Assembly (NCBI GenBank): GCA_964509505.1
Contig: CAZDYP010000046.1
Location: 1 to 30,086 of the forward strand
From: CAZDYP01 sp964509505
GTDB taxonomy: Bacteria; Chloroflexota; Anaerolineae; JACRMK01
Reading direction: 5' to 3'
Length of the DNA stretch: 30,086 nt
A model generated the notes under the pieces. That model was not told the DNA's origin. It made no database searches and was given only the letters and a program-made list of their open reading frames with translations. A program made the position numbers and the translations under genes. Positions 13,830 to 22,679 of the stretch are shown here, one piece after another. Position 1 is the stretch's first letter, and each line of letters begins with the position of its first letter.

Positions 13830-15866
13830 GTGAATCAAACGATTCTCAACCGCATCGGTCAGTTACAGGACATGGCCAGCTATCGCGACCTCTATGCTGA
13901 GATGTCTTTCGAGGAATATCTCGAAATTGTGCGCCGTGATCCCAAGGCGGCACGCACGGCTTTCCAGCGGCTCTATGACATGATTGTGTCCTACGGCTAC
14001 GACGAATACACCCGCTGCCGCGAAACCTTCACGCATTACCACTTCTTTGACGACCCCTTTGAGCATGGCAAGGATGCCGTCTTTGGACTAGACAAACCGT
14101 TGATGGAGCTCGTGCGCATCTTTCGTTCTGCCGCGCGGCGCTATGGCACAGAGCGGCGTGTGCTGTTGTTGCATGGGCCCGTCGGCACAGCGAAGAGCAC
14201 CATCGTGCGCTTGCTCAAGAAAGGTCTCGAGGCGTACTCGCGCACGGAAGCGGGCCGTCTCTACAAATTTTATTGGAAGCCTGACGACGGCGAACCAATG
14301 GATTGCCCTATGCACGAGGAGCCGCTGCTGCTCATCCCCAACGAGCTGCGCGCGACTGTGCTGAAAGAATTGAACGAGAACCACTCCCTCGAAGAGCAAA
14401 TTTTGTTAGAAGGCGATCTGTGCCCCGCCTGTCGTTATACCTTCAACCAGCTGCTGGCGAAAGCCAACGGCAACTGGTTGGAAGTCGTGCGGCAAGTGCG
14501 CGTCAAGCGACTCATCATCTCCGAAAAAGATCGCATTGGCGTCGGCACGTTCCAACCCAAAGACGAAAAAAATCAAGACTCCACCGAACTGACGGGCGAC
14601 ATCAACTATCGCAAGATCGCCGAGTTCGGCTCCGACTCGGACCCGCGCGCTTTCAACTTTGATGGCGAGCTGAATATCGCCAATCGCGGGCTGGTCGAGT
14701 TCATCGAAATCCTCAAGCTCGACGTGGCTTTCCTCTACGACCTGCTCACCGCTTCGCAAGAACACAAGATCAAACCCAAGAAATTCGCGCACACCGACAT
14801 TGATGAGGTGATTATCGGCCACACGAACGAAGCCGAGTATCGTCGTCTATTGAACAACGAATACATGGAAGCGTTGCGCGACCGCACCATCAAGATAGAC
14901 ATCCCTTACGTCACACGCTATAGCGACGAAGTGAAAATCTATGAGCGTGACTTCAACGCGCGTCGCGTCGTCGGCAAACATATTGCGCCGCATACGCTAG
15001 AAGTCGCCGCATTGTGGGCGGTGCTGTCGCGCTTAGAAGAGCCGAAGCGCGCGGGCTTGACGCTGTTGCAAAAACTCAAACTGTATGATGGGCGCGCCAT
15101 TCCCGGCTTCACCGAAGACAGCGTCATCGAGTTGCAAGCCGAAGCGCGCCAAGAGGGCATGATCGGCGTTTCGCCGCGCTACATCCAAGACAAACTCTCG
15201 AATGTATTGGTCGGCGATTTGAGCGCGACGTGCGTCAATCCCTTCATGTTGATGCGCGAGTTAGAGAGTGGGTTGCGCCACCATTCATTGATTACGAGCG
15301 AAGAACAACGCAAGCGTTACCGCGAGTTGCTCGCCGTCGTGCGCACCGAGTACGACGAGATCGTCAAGAACGAAGTGCAACGCGCCATCACCGCAGACGA
15401 AGCCGCCATCAAACGCTTGAGCGCGAACTACATTGACAACATCAAGGCATACACGCAAAAGCAAAAAGTGCGTAATCCTTATACGGGACAAGACGAGCCG
15501 CCGAACGAACGTTTGATGCGCTCGATTGAAGAGAAAATCGAGATCTCCGAAGCGCGCAAGGACGACTTCCGCCGGGAGATCATGAATTACATCGGCGCGT
15601 TGGCGATTGATGGCAAGACCTTCAGCTGGGATTCCAACGAACGATTGCGCCGCGCGCTTGAACTGAAGCTGTTCGAGGATCAAAAAGATTCGATCAAATT
15701 GACCAGCTTGGTCTCTAATGTGGTGGACAAAGAAACGCAAGAGAAGATCGAAGTCGTGAAGAGCCGCATGATCAAGAACATGGGCTATTGTGAGGTGTGC
15801 GCGAGTGATGTGTTGAACTACGTCGCCAGCATCTTCGCGCGCGGCGACACCACGCAGAGGAAGTAA
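13830..15866 (+). CDS. prkA: PrkA/YeaG-family AAA+ serine kinase-protease
   Basis: A 678-aa cytoplasmic protein of the PrkA family (E. coli YeaG), a stress and starvation factor first described as a Ser kinase; the B. subtilis protein has also been reported as an ATP-dependent protease. The N-terminal AAA domain has the Walker A GPVGTAKST (116-124) after FFDDPFEHGKDAVFGLDKPLMELV. A CPMHEEPL segment and a CPACRY segment (Cys-containing, typical of the family) follow, then the long C-terminal domain. The start is GTG at 13830 with AAGGAGGAG 3 nt upstream (GGAGG 5 nt). It is first in a prkA-yhbH-spoVR set, preceded by the terminator-bearing leader. Confidence 0.95.
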   Translation: MNQTILNRIGQLQDMASYRDLYAEMSFEEYLEIVRRDPKAARTAFQRLYDMIVSYGYDEYTRCRETFTHYHFFDDPFEHGKDAVFGLDKPLMELVRIFRSAARRYGTERRVLLLHGPVGTAKSTIVRLLKKGLEAYSRTEAGRLYKFYWKPDDGEPMDCPMHEEPLLLIPNELRATVLKELNENHSLEEQILLEGDLCPACRYTFNQLLAKANGNWLEVVRQVRVKRLIISEKDRIGVGTFQPKDEKNQDSTELTGDINYRKIAEFGSDSDPRAFNFDGELNIANRGLVEFIEILKLDVAFLYDLLTASQEHKIKPKKFAHTDIDEVIIGHTNEAEYRRLLNNEYMEALRDRTIKIDIPYVTRYSDEVKIYERDFNARRVVGKHIAPHTLEVAALWAVLSRLEEPKRAGLTLLQKLKLYDGRAIPGFTEDSVIELQAEARQEGMIGVSPRYIQDKLSNVLVGDLSATCVNPFMLMRELESGLRHHSLITSEEQRKRYRELLAVVRTEYDEIVKNEVQRAITADEAAIKRLSANYIDNIKAYTQKQKVRNPYTGQDEPPNERLMRSIEEKIEISEARKDDFRREIMNYIGALAIDGKTFSWDSNERLRRALELKLFEDQKDSIKLTSLVSNVVDKETQEKIEVVKSRMIKNMGYCEVCASDVLNYVASIFARGDTTQRK

Positions 15867-15874
15867 ACACGCCT

Positions 15875-15956
15875 CTCAACACAAAGACACAAAGTAAGCA
15901 TACAGGCTCTCAGTTTCCTTTGTGCCGGTGTGCCTACTTTGTGTCTTCGTGTTGAG
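15875..15956. repeat. 25-bp inverted repeat between prkA and yhbH
   Basis: The arms 15875-15899 and 15932-15956 match at 23 of 25 positions and are built of ACACAAAG-type octamers. The loop is 32 nt. The element could terminate or stabilise the prkA transcript. Similar CTTTGTG/CACAAAG words occur at 1722-1760, 1909-1930 and 24110-24145. Confidence 0.75.
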
Positions 15957-15982
15957 AAAAGTCTTAATTGGGAAGAGAGACT

Positions 15983-17077
15983 ATGATTCTCGCAATTGAG
16001 CAAGACGCCAGTCGTTATCGTCAAATCGTGCGGGGTAAAATCAAACAAAATTTGCGCAAGTATATTTCCAACGGCGAGCTGATTGGGCGTCAGGGCAAAG
16101 ACCTCGTCAGCATTCCGTTGCCGCAGATTGAGCTGCCGCATTTTCGCTTTGGCAATCCGCGCGGCGGCGTGGGACAAGGCGAAGGCGACATCGGCACGCC
16201 GATTGGCCGCCCACAACCCGGCGAGGGCGACGGGCAAGCGGGCGATCAACCCGGCGCGCATATCATCGAGGTCGAAATCACCTTAGCCGAATTAGCCGAG
16301 TTGTTGGGTGAGGAGCTCGCCTTGCCGCGTATCCAACCCAAAACTAAAAACAACGTCGAAGGCGAAACCACGCGTTACACGGGCATGCGGCGTATCGGTC
16401 CCGAAAGCCTGCGCCATTTCAAACGCACGTATCGTGAGGCGTTGAAACGTCAATTGGTTTCTGGTACGTACAATCCCTCGCAACCGGCGGTGGTGCCAAT
16501 TCGTGAGGACAAACGCTATCGCTCGTGGAAAACGTATCCGCGCCCCGACAGCAACGCGGTCATTTTCTATATGATGGATGTGTCGGGGAGCATGACGGAC
16601 CGCAAAAAGCAGTTGGTGCGCTTGACGGCGTTCTGGATAGATACGTGGCTGAAGGCGCATTACAAAAATCTGACCACGCGCTACATCGTCCACGACGCCG
16701 AAGCGCACGAAGTAGATGAGCATACGTTCTATCATCTGCGCGAGAGCGGCGGCACGTGCATTTCGTCTGCGTATGCGCTGTGCAGCAAGCTCATCCAGCG
16801 CGACTACGCTCCCGACGAATGGAATTTGTACGCGTTCCATTTTTCCGACGGCGAGAACTTCGGACACGATGACGACCAACGCTGTTTGAAGTTGTTATAT
16901 GAATCGCTGTTGCCTGCGGTCAATCTGTTTGGTTATGGGCAGGTTGAGAGCGGCTATGGGCGATTGTTTATGGAAACATTGAAAGGCGTCGAGGATGACA
17001 AGCTAGTGAAGGCTGAAATTAAACAAGACGACGACATTTATACAGCCATCAAAATGTTTTTGGGCAAAGGTTTGTAG
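15983..17077 (+). CDS. yhbH: YhbH/YeaH family protein (DUF444)
   Basis: A 364-aa DUF444 protein, the usual partner of PrkA. A Gly-rich acidic linker (about 61-89) is followed by a von Willebrand A-like domain with a MIDAS-type motif, D199-V-S-G-S-M-T (DVSGSMTD), and later HFSDGENFG. In B. subtilis YhbH affects sporulation; in E. coli YeaH is co-transcribed with YeaG. Its biochemical activity is not settled. The ATG at 15983 was preferred over a TTG at 15968 because the purine-rich GGGAAGAGAG then serves as ribosome-binding site. It lies between prkA and spoVR on the same strand. Confidence 0.92.
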   Translation: MILAIEQDASRYRQIVRGKIKQNLRKYISNGELIGRQGKDLVSIPLPQIELPHFRFGNPRGGVGQGEGDIGTPIGRPQPGEGDGQAGDQPGAHIIEVEITLAELAELLGEELALPRIQPKTKNNVEGETTRYTGMRRIGPESLRHFKRTYREALKRQLVSGTYNPSQPAVVPIREDKRYRSWKTYPRPDSNAVIFYMMDVSGSMTDRKKQLVRLTAFWIDTWLKAHYKNLTTRYIVHDAEAHEVDEHTFYHLRESGGTCISSAYALCSKLIQRDYAPDEWNLYAFHFSDGENFGHDDDQRCLKLLYESLLPAVNLFGYGQVESGYGRLFMETLKGVEDDKLVKAEIKQDDDIYTAIKMFLGKGL

Positions 17078-17118
17078 GACAAGTTTGAACCTTGTCCTAC
17101 CTAGGGAGTTGATGCGTT

Positions 17119-18594
17119 ATGCTCTCACCCACTGAATTGCGCGAGTTGCAAGCGTCCATCGAAGTGCATGCTCGCAACTTTGGTCTTGATTTTCCCGAAG
17201 TGCGTTTCGAGATTTTGGACTATCGCACATTGAATCAAATCGCCGCGTACGACGGCTTTCCCAATCGTTACCCGCATTGGCGCTTCGGTATGGAATATGA
17301 GCAGCTCTCGAAGTCGTATGCCTACGGCTTGCATCGCATCTACGAGATGGTTATTAACACCAATCCGTGCTACGCTTATCTGCTCGCCAGCAATCTGCGC
17401 GTAGATCAAAAACTGGTCATCGCGCACGTCTTCGGTCACGCCGATTTCTTCAAAAACAATGCCTGGTTCGCGCATACCAATCGCAAGATGCTCGACGAAA
17501 TGAGCAACCACGCAGCGCGCGTGCGGCGTCACAGCGAGCGGTATGGGTTGGAGCGTGTCGAGAATTTCATTGACGCCTGTCTCTCGCTCGACAACCTCAT
17601 TGACATTCACGCGGCAGGCGTGCGCCGGCGGCCCTTGCCTACCGCAGATATCGACGAACTGCCGACGGTGCAAAAACTGCCCGCCAAAGACTACATGGAT
17701 ACCTACATCAATCCGCCTGAGTTTCTTGCCAAGCAACAACAACAGTTGGAAGCAGAGGAACAGCAACGCAAACATTTCCCGGTCGAGCCTGAACGTGACG
17801 TGTTGCTGTTCTTGCTCGAACACGCGCCCTTGGAGCATTGGGAGCGTGATGTATTAGAAATCGTGCGCGAGGAAGCGTATTACTTCGCGCCGCAACGTCA
17901 GACGAAGATCATGAATGAAGGTTGGGCGGTCTTCGCGCATACGCACCTCATGACCGAACACGCACTCGAACCGAACGAGGTGATTGACTATGCCGAACAT
18001 CATTCGGGCACCGTCGCCGTTCATCGCGGGCAGCTGAATCCATACAAACTGGGTTACGAATTGTTCCGCGACATCGAAGACCGGTGGAATCGCGGCGCGT
18101 TCGGAGCTGAATATGAGGCCTGCGATCATTTGGAAACGCGGCGCACGTGGGATCGCAAGCTAGGACTAGGGCGACAAAAAGTGTTTGAGGTGCGCCGTAT
18201 CTACAACGACATCGGGTTTCTCGACGAGTTCTTGACAGAAGATTTCGCGCGCGAACAACGCTTGTTTAATTTCGATTACAACGACCAGGCAGACCAATAC
18301 GAAATCAGCAGCCGCGATTTTCGCGCCATCAAACAACGCCTCTTGGCGCAACTGACGAACTTTGGTCAACCGATCATCGAGGTCGTCAATGCGAACTACG
18401 AGAATCGTGGTGAACTCTTGTTATTCCATCATCACGACGGCGTGGATCTAGATGTGCCATTCGCGCAAGATACGCTGGGCAATTTGTTTGCGTTGTGGGG
18501 ACGCCCCGTGCATGTGGAAACCGTGGTAGAAGATGAAGGGCGCACGCTGTTCACGTATGGGCACGATGGTCCCAAACGCCGAAAATTGAAATGA
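17119..18594 (+). CDS. spoVR: SpoVR family protein
   Basis: A 491-aa SpoVR/YcgB-family protein. Typical segments are YPHWRFGMEYEQLSKSYAYGLHRIYEMVINTNPCYAYLL (about 51-89), HVFGHADFFKNN (103-114), NEGWAVFAHTHLM and HHSGTVA. The conserved His and Glu residues resemble a metal-peptidase-like site, but no activity is established. In B. subtilis it takes part in spore cortex formation; in non-sporulating bacteria it accompanies PrkA and YhbH under stress. GGGAG lies 10 nt before the ATG. It ends the three-gene set and faces the defence island. Confidence 0.95.
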   Translation: MLSPTELRELQASIEVHARNFGLDFPEVRFEILDYRTLNQIAAYDGFPNRYPHWRFGMEYEQLSKSYAYGLHRIYEMVINTNPCYAYLLASNLRVDQKLVIAHVFGHADFFKNNAWFAHTNRKMLDEMSNHAARVRRHSERYGLERVENFIDACLSLDNLIDIHAAGVRRRPLPTADIDELPTVQKLPAKDYMDTYINPPEFLAKQQQQLEAEEQQRKHFPVEPERDVLLFLLEHAPLEHWERDVLEIVREEAYYFAPQRQTKIMNEGWAVFAHTHLMTEHALEPNEVIDYAEHHSGTVAVHRGQLNPYKLGYELFRDIEDRWNRGAFGAEYEACDHLETRRTWDRKLGLGRQKVFEVRRIYNDIGFLDEFLTEDFAREQRLFNFDYNDQADQYEISSRDFRAIKQRLLAQLTNFGQPIIEVVNANYENRGELLLFHHHDGVDLDVPFAQDTLGNLFALWGRPVHVETVVEDEGRTLFTYGHDGPKRRKLK

Positions 18595-18601
18595 ATTGAT
18601 T

Positions 18602-18632
18602 TTTCTCTGCACCTCTGCGTCTCTGCGGTGAG
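18602..18632. repeat. octamer repeat after spoVR
   Basis: Three variants of CTCTGCRN (CTCTGCAC, CTCTGCGT, CTCTGCGG) follow the spoVR stop. No intrinsic terminator with a T tract was seen in 18595-18640. Confidence 0.5.
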
Positions 18633-18640
18633 TGTAATCA

Positions 18641-18859
18641 TTACTGCGTGAACACGCTCAACGACAGATACGCTGATACGCCCCAGTTCGGCGCGTCCAC
18701 GATTTGGCTGACCTTCAAATCAGTGGCGAGGTTGCGCAAGCGGCTGTGTCTGATACACACCACAGCCGGCGCGCTGCGTTGCGCCTGCGCAATCTCGACG
18801 GTTTCGAGGGTGAGGGCATACCCGCTTTCCTTTCTTGTGTATCGCTCGCCTGCTACCAT
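18641..18859 (-). pseudogene. possible gene remnant downstream of toxin 1
   Basis: A 72-codon frame whose last 50 or so residues (VVCIRHSRLRNLATDLKVSQIVDAPNWGVSAYLSLSVFTQ) look protein-like. I recognise no family, and its nominal start overlaps the toxin stop. It may be the tail of a gene truncated when the toxin-antitoxin module arrived, or simply an open frame. It is the only candidate in 18595-18852. Confidence 0.25.
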
Positions 18860-19122
18860 TGCGCGATGATTTTGTCATACTCGCTATGCGAGCCAATCCA
18901 AAACCATGTGATGGTATCGTCTTCCAGCAATCCCAACACGCGCCAATGCAAACCCACGCGCAGCGAGTAAAGCGGTTCTGTTGCATGGACACGCTTGAAG
19001 CGCAAACTTGGATGATATGGATTGCGCTTCCACAGACTGTAACTTCTCCGCGCTTGCGCTTTGACTGAGTTAGGCAGTCGCGCGAAGCAATCCAGAAAAT
19101 CTTCGCTCAATTGTGACTTCAC
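18853..19122 (-). CDS. RelE/ParE-superfamily toxin (copy 1)
   Basis: An 89-aa RelE/ParE-fold toxin. Typical features are the N-terminal helices (LSEDFLDCFARLPNSVKAQARRSYSLWKRNP), the HPSLRFKRVH strand, YSLRVGLHWRVLGLLEDDTITWFWIGSHSEYDKII and the C-terminal SHSEYD motif. RelE-type family members cleave mRNA at the ribosome and ParE types poison gyrase; the sequence does not tell me which. It overlaps the antitoxin gene by 4 nt (ATGA), so translation is coupled. It differs from copy 2 (22410-22679) at 7 of 89 residues. Confidence 0.88.
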   Translation of the reverse strand: MKSQLSEDFLDCFARLPNSVKAQARRSYSLWKRNPYHPSLRFKRVHATEPLYSLRVGLHWRVLGLLEDDTITWFWIGSHSEYDKIIAQW

Positions 19123-19337
19123 AGCTCGTCAATCCCTTGCTGGCGCACACGCCCTGCTTTGATGTCTTGGCGCACTTTGTCAGCCCAACGCGCGAGTTGA
19201 GCTTGCGTGCCCGCAAAGGCTTCGTCCCACTGTGCTTCGTCGGCTAGTTCATCAAGAATGAGCGTCGCTATCGCATCTTGTTCTTCCGTAGATAATTCAT
19301 GCAATTGGGCGACGGCTTTTTCGAGAAGTTGAGTCAT
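18854..19337. repeat. 484-bp direct repeat, copy 1 (toxin-antitoxin operon)
   Basis: This copy aligns without indels with 22411-22894. The first 100 or so bases (toxin 3' end) are almost identical, with one mismatch in about 108, while the antitoxin half differs more. Confidence 0.9.
19119..19337 (-). CDS. antitoxin of the RelE/ParE pair (copy 1)
   Basis: A 72-aa acidic protein upstream of and overlapping the toxin gene. The N-terminal half is helical with QDAIATLILDELADEAQWDEAF, and the C-terminal half (LARWADKVRQDIKAGRVRQQGIDEL) resembles a toxin-binding tail. It is a small addiction-module antitoxin without an obvious HTH or AbrB domain. AAGGGAG precedes the ATG. It differs from copy 2 at 10 of 72 residues. 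Confidence 0.85.
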   Translation of the reverse strand: MTQLLEKAVAQLHELSTEEQDAIATLILDELADEAQWDEAFAGTQAQLARWADKVRQDIKAGRVRQQGIDEL

Positions 19338-19373
19338 TTTCGTACTCCCTTATCGATGTGAAACGACAATTCG

Positions 19374-19382
19374 ATTATATCA
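19374..19382 (-). promoter_or_regulatory. extended -10 promoter for toxin-antitoxin copy 1
   Basis: On the minus strand TGA-TATAAT (TATAAT at 19374-19379) lies 36 bp before the antitoxin ATG. A -35 would fall inside the 3' end of the restriction-modification gene and is not evident. Confidence 0.5.
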
Positions 19383-20754
19383 CGCCGTTTATTACGTACC
19401 TTCCACCACCTTGATTTCCGTCCCGCTCAATTCATACAGCTGATACACCAACTCGTCAATCTGCTTGTCCACCTGTACGATACGCATTTGCAACGTGTGG
19501 CGCGCGTCCAACTTCTCGCGCTCGGCGTGCGCGTGGTTTTTTTGCAACTGCAACATCTCCTCTACCAACGCGACGATGGCAGCGTGTTTCTGCTTGTCGG
19601 TAGTGTCAGTGAAGTTGATGCAGCGGATGGGTATCCTGATTACATCTTGCCTAAACCAACGCAATCTACCACCTTTGTCAGGGTCGCCTAACACAGAAGC
19701 GATACGCTTGAAGTAACTGAAAATCAACTTGGAATTGAGCAAGCCCAAAAGGTATAAGTCATTGAGTGGAATGAAGTAAACGGTATTAGCAAAATACAAA
19801 CCATCTGTATCAAGCGCAAAACGACTTTCTTTGGCTATATCAGGATAAACAATCTTGGGTTTTTCAAATTCATCGTAATAATCACATGCCCGTAGTTCCC
19901 ACCAATACTCACCTCGGTCTTGTCGTTTTTGAGCAACCTCGGCATGTGGCGCAAGATGTTTGGCTAATGCGGGGTGATTTTTCTTGAACCAATTCCACGC
20001 ATCTTTGGCTCTACCCATGTTGGAGCTTGTCCAACCTTTAGGAATCCGAATCAAATACGAATCTTGAAAGTTGAGGCGATAGTGACGTACATCGTCACCC
20101 ACTACAAACGGCTTAATCAATTCAGCGCTTTGAGGCGATTGTGTAATGATGTTGTCACGGGTAGCACGATTGATGACAAAGGCTTCATTGTTGCCTGTCT
20201 TTATTCCAAAAAAGACTTTTCCTTCTGTATATTCACCTAATGGAATACCTTGTTGACGCATCTTTCCAAAATAGATTGCTCTCTATTGTTGGTCAGTGTC
20301 CAGTTTGCGCCTTGCAAAGCACGCTCATCCAATGGTGTGCCAACGGTCCTCACCTCGTCTAGTAGTGAAGCAAAGTTGAGATGCTTAATCGCGGCATAGA
20401 GAAGCCTCTGTGCTTGCGTCGCTTTTTTCTGAACGATGATGATAGCAGGAAAGGTTGAAGCAGTTTGAAAGACAGGCAACTCGCCAAAGTCTATGATCTC
20501 CAAGATGGTCGTTTGCGTCGCCAAAAAATCGCGCAATGCTTTGCCATAACTAGCGCGCATCCATTTATTCGCTACGATGAAACCGAGCATCCCACCCGGC
20601 TTCAACAGCGATAGAGCGCGCTCGATGAAATACACATACAAATCTGCCATGCCCGAATAGGTCGTAAATTTTTCGCTGGCATAAGCCTTGAATTCTTCGC
20701 CCAGTGTTTCTTGGCGCACATACGGCGGATTGCCGACAATCACATCGAAACCTT

Positions 20755-20775
20755 GTCCTGAGCTTGACGAAGGAC
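20755..20775. repeat. palindromic element inside the restriction-modification gene (1)
   Basis: GTCCT (20755-20759) and AGGAC (20771-20775) bracket GAGCTTGACGA. It is read in frame within GGPSSSSGQGFDV, just before NPPY. The core resembles the element at 21335-21359. Confidence 0.6.
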
Positions 20776-21067
20776 CACCATCGGTGTGCGCGCCGCCAAA
20801 AATTTCGGGAAATTCCGTTTGCCAATTGAACGCGCGTTTCTCTTGCCACTCTGCACCAAATGCCGCTTTCAGTTCGGCGGGCGTGCCGCTTATCAATGAA
20901 TCGCCGTGGCGAATGTGCGTGAGCGTCGGCAGCCTGTCGCGCACATGCAACGCCTTCAACAACAAATTCAACTGCGCGACCTCCACCGCTTGCGGATCTT
21001 TGTCCACGCCGTACAGGTTCTGCGTGAGGATTTGCAACTGCCGCGCGTAGTCGTGGATGTCGAACCG

Positions 21068-21103
21068 CTCCCCGCTCCTTGTAGGAGAGGGCTGAGGGTG
21101 AGG
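21068..21103. repeat. REP-like palindrome inside the restriction-modification gene
   Basis: CTCCT/AGGAG (21075-21079, 21083-21087) within a CTCCCCGCTCC...GGGCTGAGGGTGAGG context of the kind seen in dispersed bacterial REP-like repeats. It sits where the reading frame is lost after HYARVKGQTS. Confidence 0.6.
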
Positions 21104-21334
21104 TTTGTCCCTTCACACGCGCATAATGCTGATCCAACATGTCAAACGCTTCGATCAAGAACGACCCCCGACCCACACGCCAAGTCCAACACGCGCACAG
21201 GTTGTGAGAGGTTGTCGCCATGCGTCTGCAAGTAGCGCCCCAACGTCTGTTGCACGATGTACTTCACGACGAATGACGGCGTGTAGTAGATGCCTTGCGA
21301 TTTGCGCTTGGATTTTTTCGGTTGAAGAAGTGAA

Positions 21335-21359
21335 GCATCCTGAGCTTGTCGAAGGATGC
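21335..21359. repeat. palindromic element inside the restriction-modification gene (2)
   Basis: GCATCCT (21335-21341) and AGGATGC (21353-21359) form a perfect 7-bp stem around GAGCTTGTCGA. It is translated in frame as about RILRQAQDAS in a loop before the methyltransferase domain. Confidence 0.7.
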
Positions 21360-22409
21360 GCGATGGCTTCATCTCCACCCCTGTGTCCAACAAGACGTAA
21401 CCCAAATACTGCTCATAGACACGCCCCAGCACATCCGCATCAATCAGCGCGAAATTGTAGCTGACGAAATTCGTAGGCGAGGCATACAAGCCCTCGATGA
21501 TGTTAATGAGCGTCTGCGGCTCATACTCCAAATCTTCGGAGTAGTGCGGCGCGAAGAGTTGGCTGTTGTAAGCGGCGTCGAGTTGGCGGAAACGCGCGTT
21601 GAGCTCGCGCACGAGGCGATTGGTTTTGTGGCTCGCTTGCAGCTCGCGCACGAGCGCCCGCAGCGAGTCACTCTCGACGCCGCGATCTTCGGCGGTGCGG
21701 ATGAAGATAAGCCGATCCAAGATGCGTTGCACGGCGTCGTCAATCAGGCGCGGCGTGTAGAGTTTGCCGCGGTTATAGGCGCGCAAATTCTTGAACAGCG
21801 CGTTGCGCCACTCTTTGAGGTTGTCGAAAAGATTTTCGGTGATGGGGACGCGCTTCGTCTTCTTGAAGGCTTTCTCGGCTGCGCGGTCGAGGATGCCCTC
21901 CGCCATCGCGGGGCGCGAGAGCCACCACAACTCGTCAAAGCGCGAGAGGTAGTCGTCCACGTCGAAGCTCTTGAAGATGGCTTGATAAAAGTTCGGTTCC
22001 TTGACTTCGGCGTTGAGGATTTGTAGCGAGGCAAAATCGGAGAGGACCGCCCACGTCAAGCCTTTGTGATAGGCGTAATCGCGCGCTTGTATGTAGTCGT
22101 CGTCTTTCAGTCCTTCGTGCAAGCTTTTGGTTTCAAGCACGAAGCGACGCAAGCCGTTGAGGCGGAAAGAGTAATCCACGTAGCCGCGCGAGATTTTTTC
22201 TTCCGACGCGACTTCGGCGGAATCCTCGATGTTCCACAAGAGCGCACGGAAGAGCGTCAAGATAAAATCTTTCCGTGTGTCGCTCTCGTTGTAGGTGCGG
22301 CGACGCTGCGTCGGCAGGCTTTTGAATTTTTTGACGAGCGTTTCGATTTGGGCGTAGCTGGTTTCAGAGATGGTCATTGGTCAAATTTACGGCGAGGTGC
22401 GAGATACGC

Positions 22410-22679
22410 TTACCATTGCGCGATGATTTTGTCATACTCGCTATGCGAGCCAATCCAAAACCATGTGATGGTGTCGTCTTCCAGCAATCCCAACACGCGC
22501 CAATGCAAACCCACGCGCACCGAGTAAAGCGGTTCTGTTGCATGGACACGCTTGAAGTGCAAACTGGGATGATAGGGGTTACGCTTCCAGAGACGATAAC
22601 TTCGCCGTGTTTGCGCTTTGACGGAGTCAGGCAGTCGCGCGAAGCAATCCAGAAAATCTTCAGTCAATTGTGAGGTCAC
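22410..22679 (-). CDS. RelE/ParE-superfamily toxin (copy 2)
   Basis: An 89-aa paralogue of the toxin at 18853-19122, differing at 7 residues and identical over the last 36. It has the same RelE/ParE features (HPSLHFKRVH, VRVGLHWRVLGLLEDD, FWIGSHSEYDKII). It overlaps its antitoxin by 4 nt and lies only 32 bp upstream of the restriction-modification gene, so it may be co-transcribed with it. Confidence 0.88.
   Translation of the reverse strand: MTSQLTEDFLDCFARLPDSVKAQTRRSYRLWKRNPYHPSLHFKRVHATEPLYSVRVGLHWRVLGLLEDDTITWFWIGSHSEYDKIIAQW

Larger units (their letters stand above)
19392..22377 (-). pseudogene. type IIG-like (Eco57I-type) restriction-methyltransferase, frameshifted
   Basis: One gene read in at least three frames. 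The 5' part (22377 to about 21165) holds a PD-(D/E)xK-like nuclease region (SRGYVDYSFRLNG...LETK), a helical linker, GIYYTPSFVVKYIV and the start of methyltransferase motif I, LDLACGSG. The frame breaks at the C5 run 21165-21169; removing one base restores GSGSFLIEAF. A second break lies near a REP-like palindrome at 21068-21103. The next part (21037-20237) has VDKDPQAVEVAQLNLL and motif IV NPPY, then breaks at about 20255-20265, where one base restores ILEKMRQQGIPLGEY. The last part (20261-19392) is the target-recognition/C-terminal region. An intact gene would encode roughly 1000 aa, as in N6-adenine type IIG enzymes. Other genes here are intact, so decay is likelier than poor sequence, but homopolymer errors cannot be excluded. 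Confidence 0.88.

Noticed and set aside
16292..16879. 195-codon minus-strand frame opposite yhbH
   Set aside because: A shadow; the DUF444 protein is unmistakable on the other strand.
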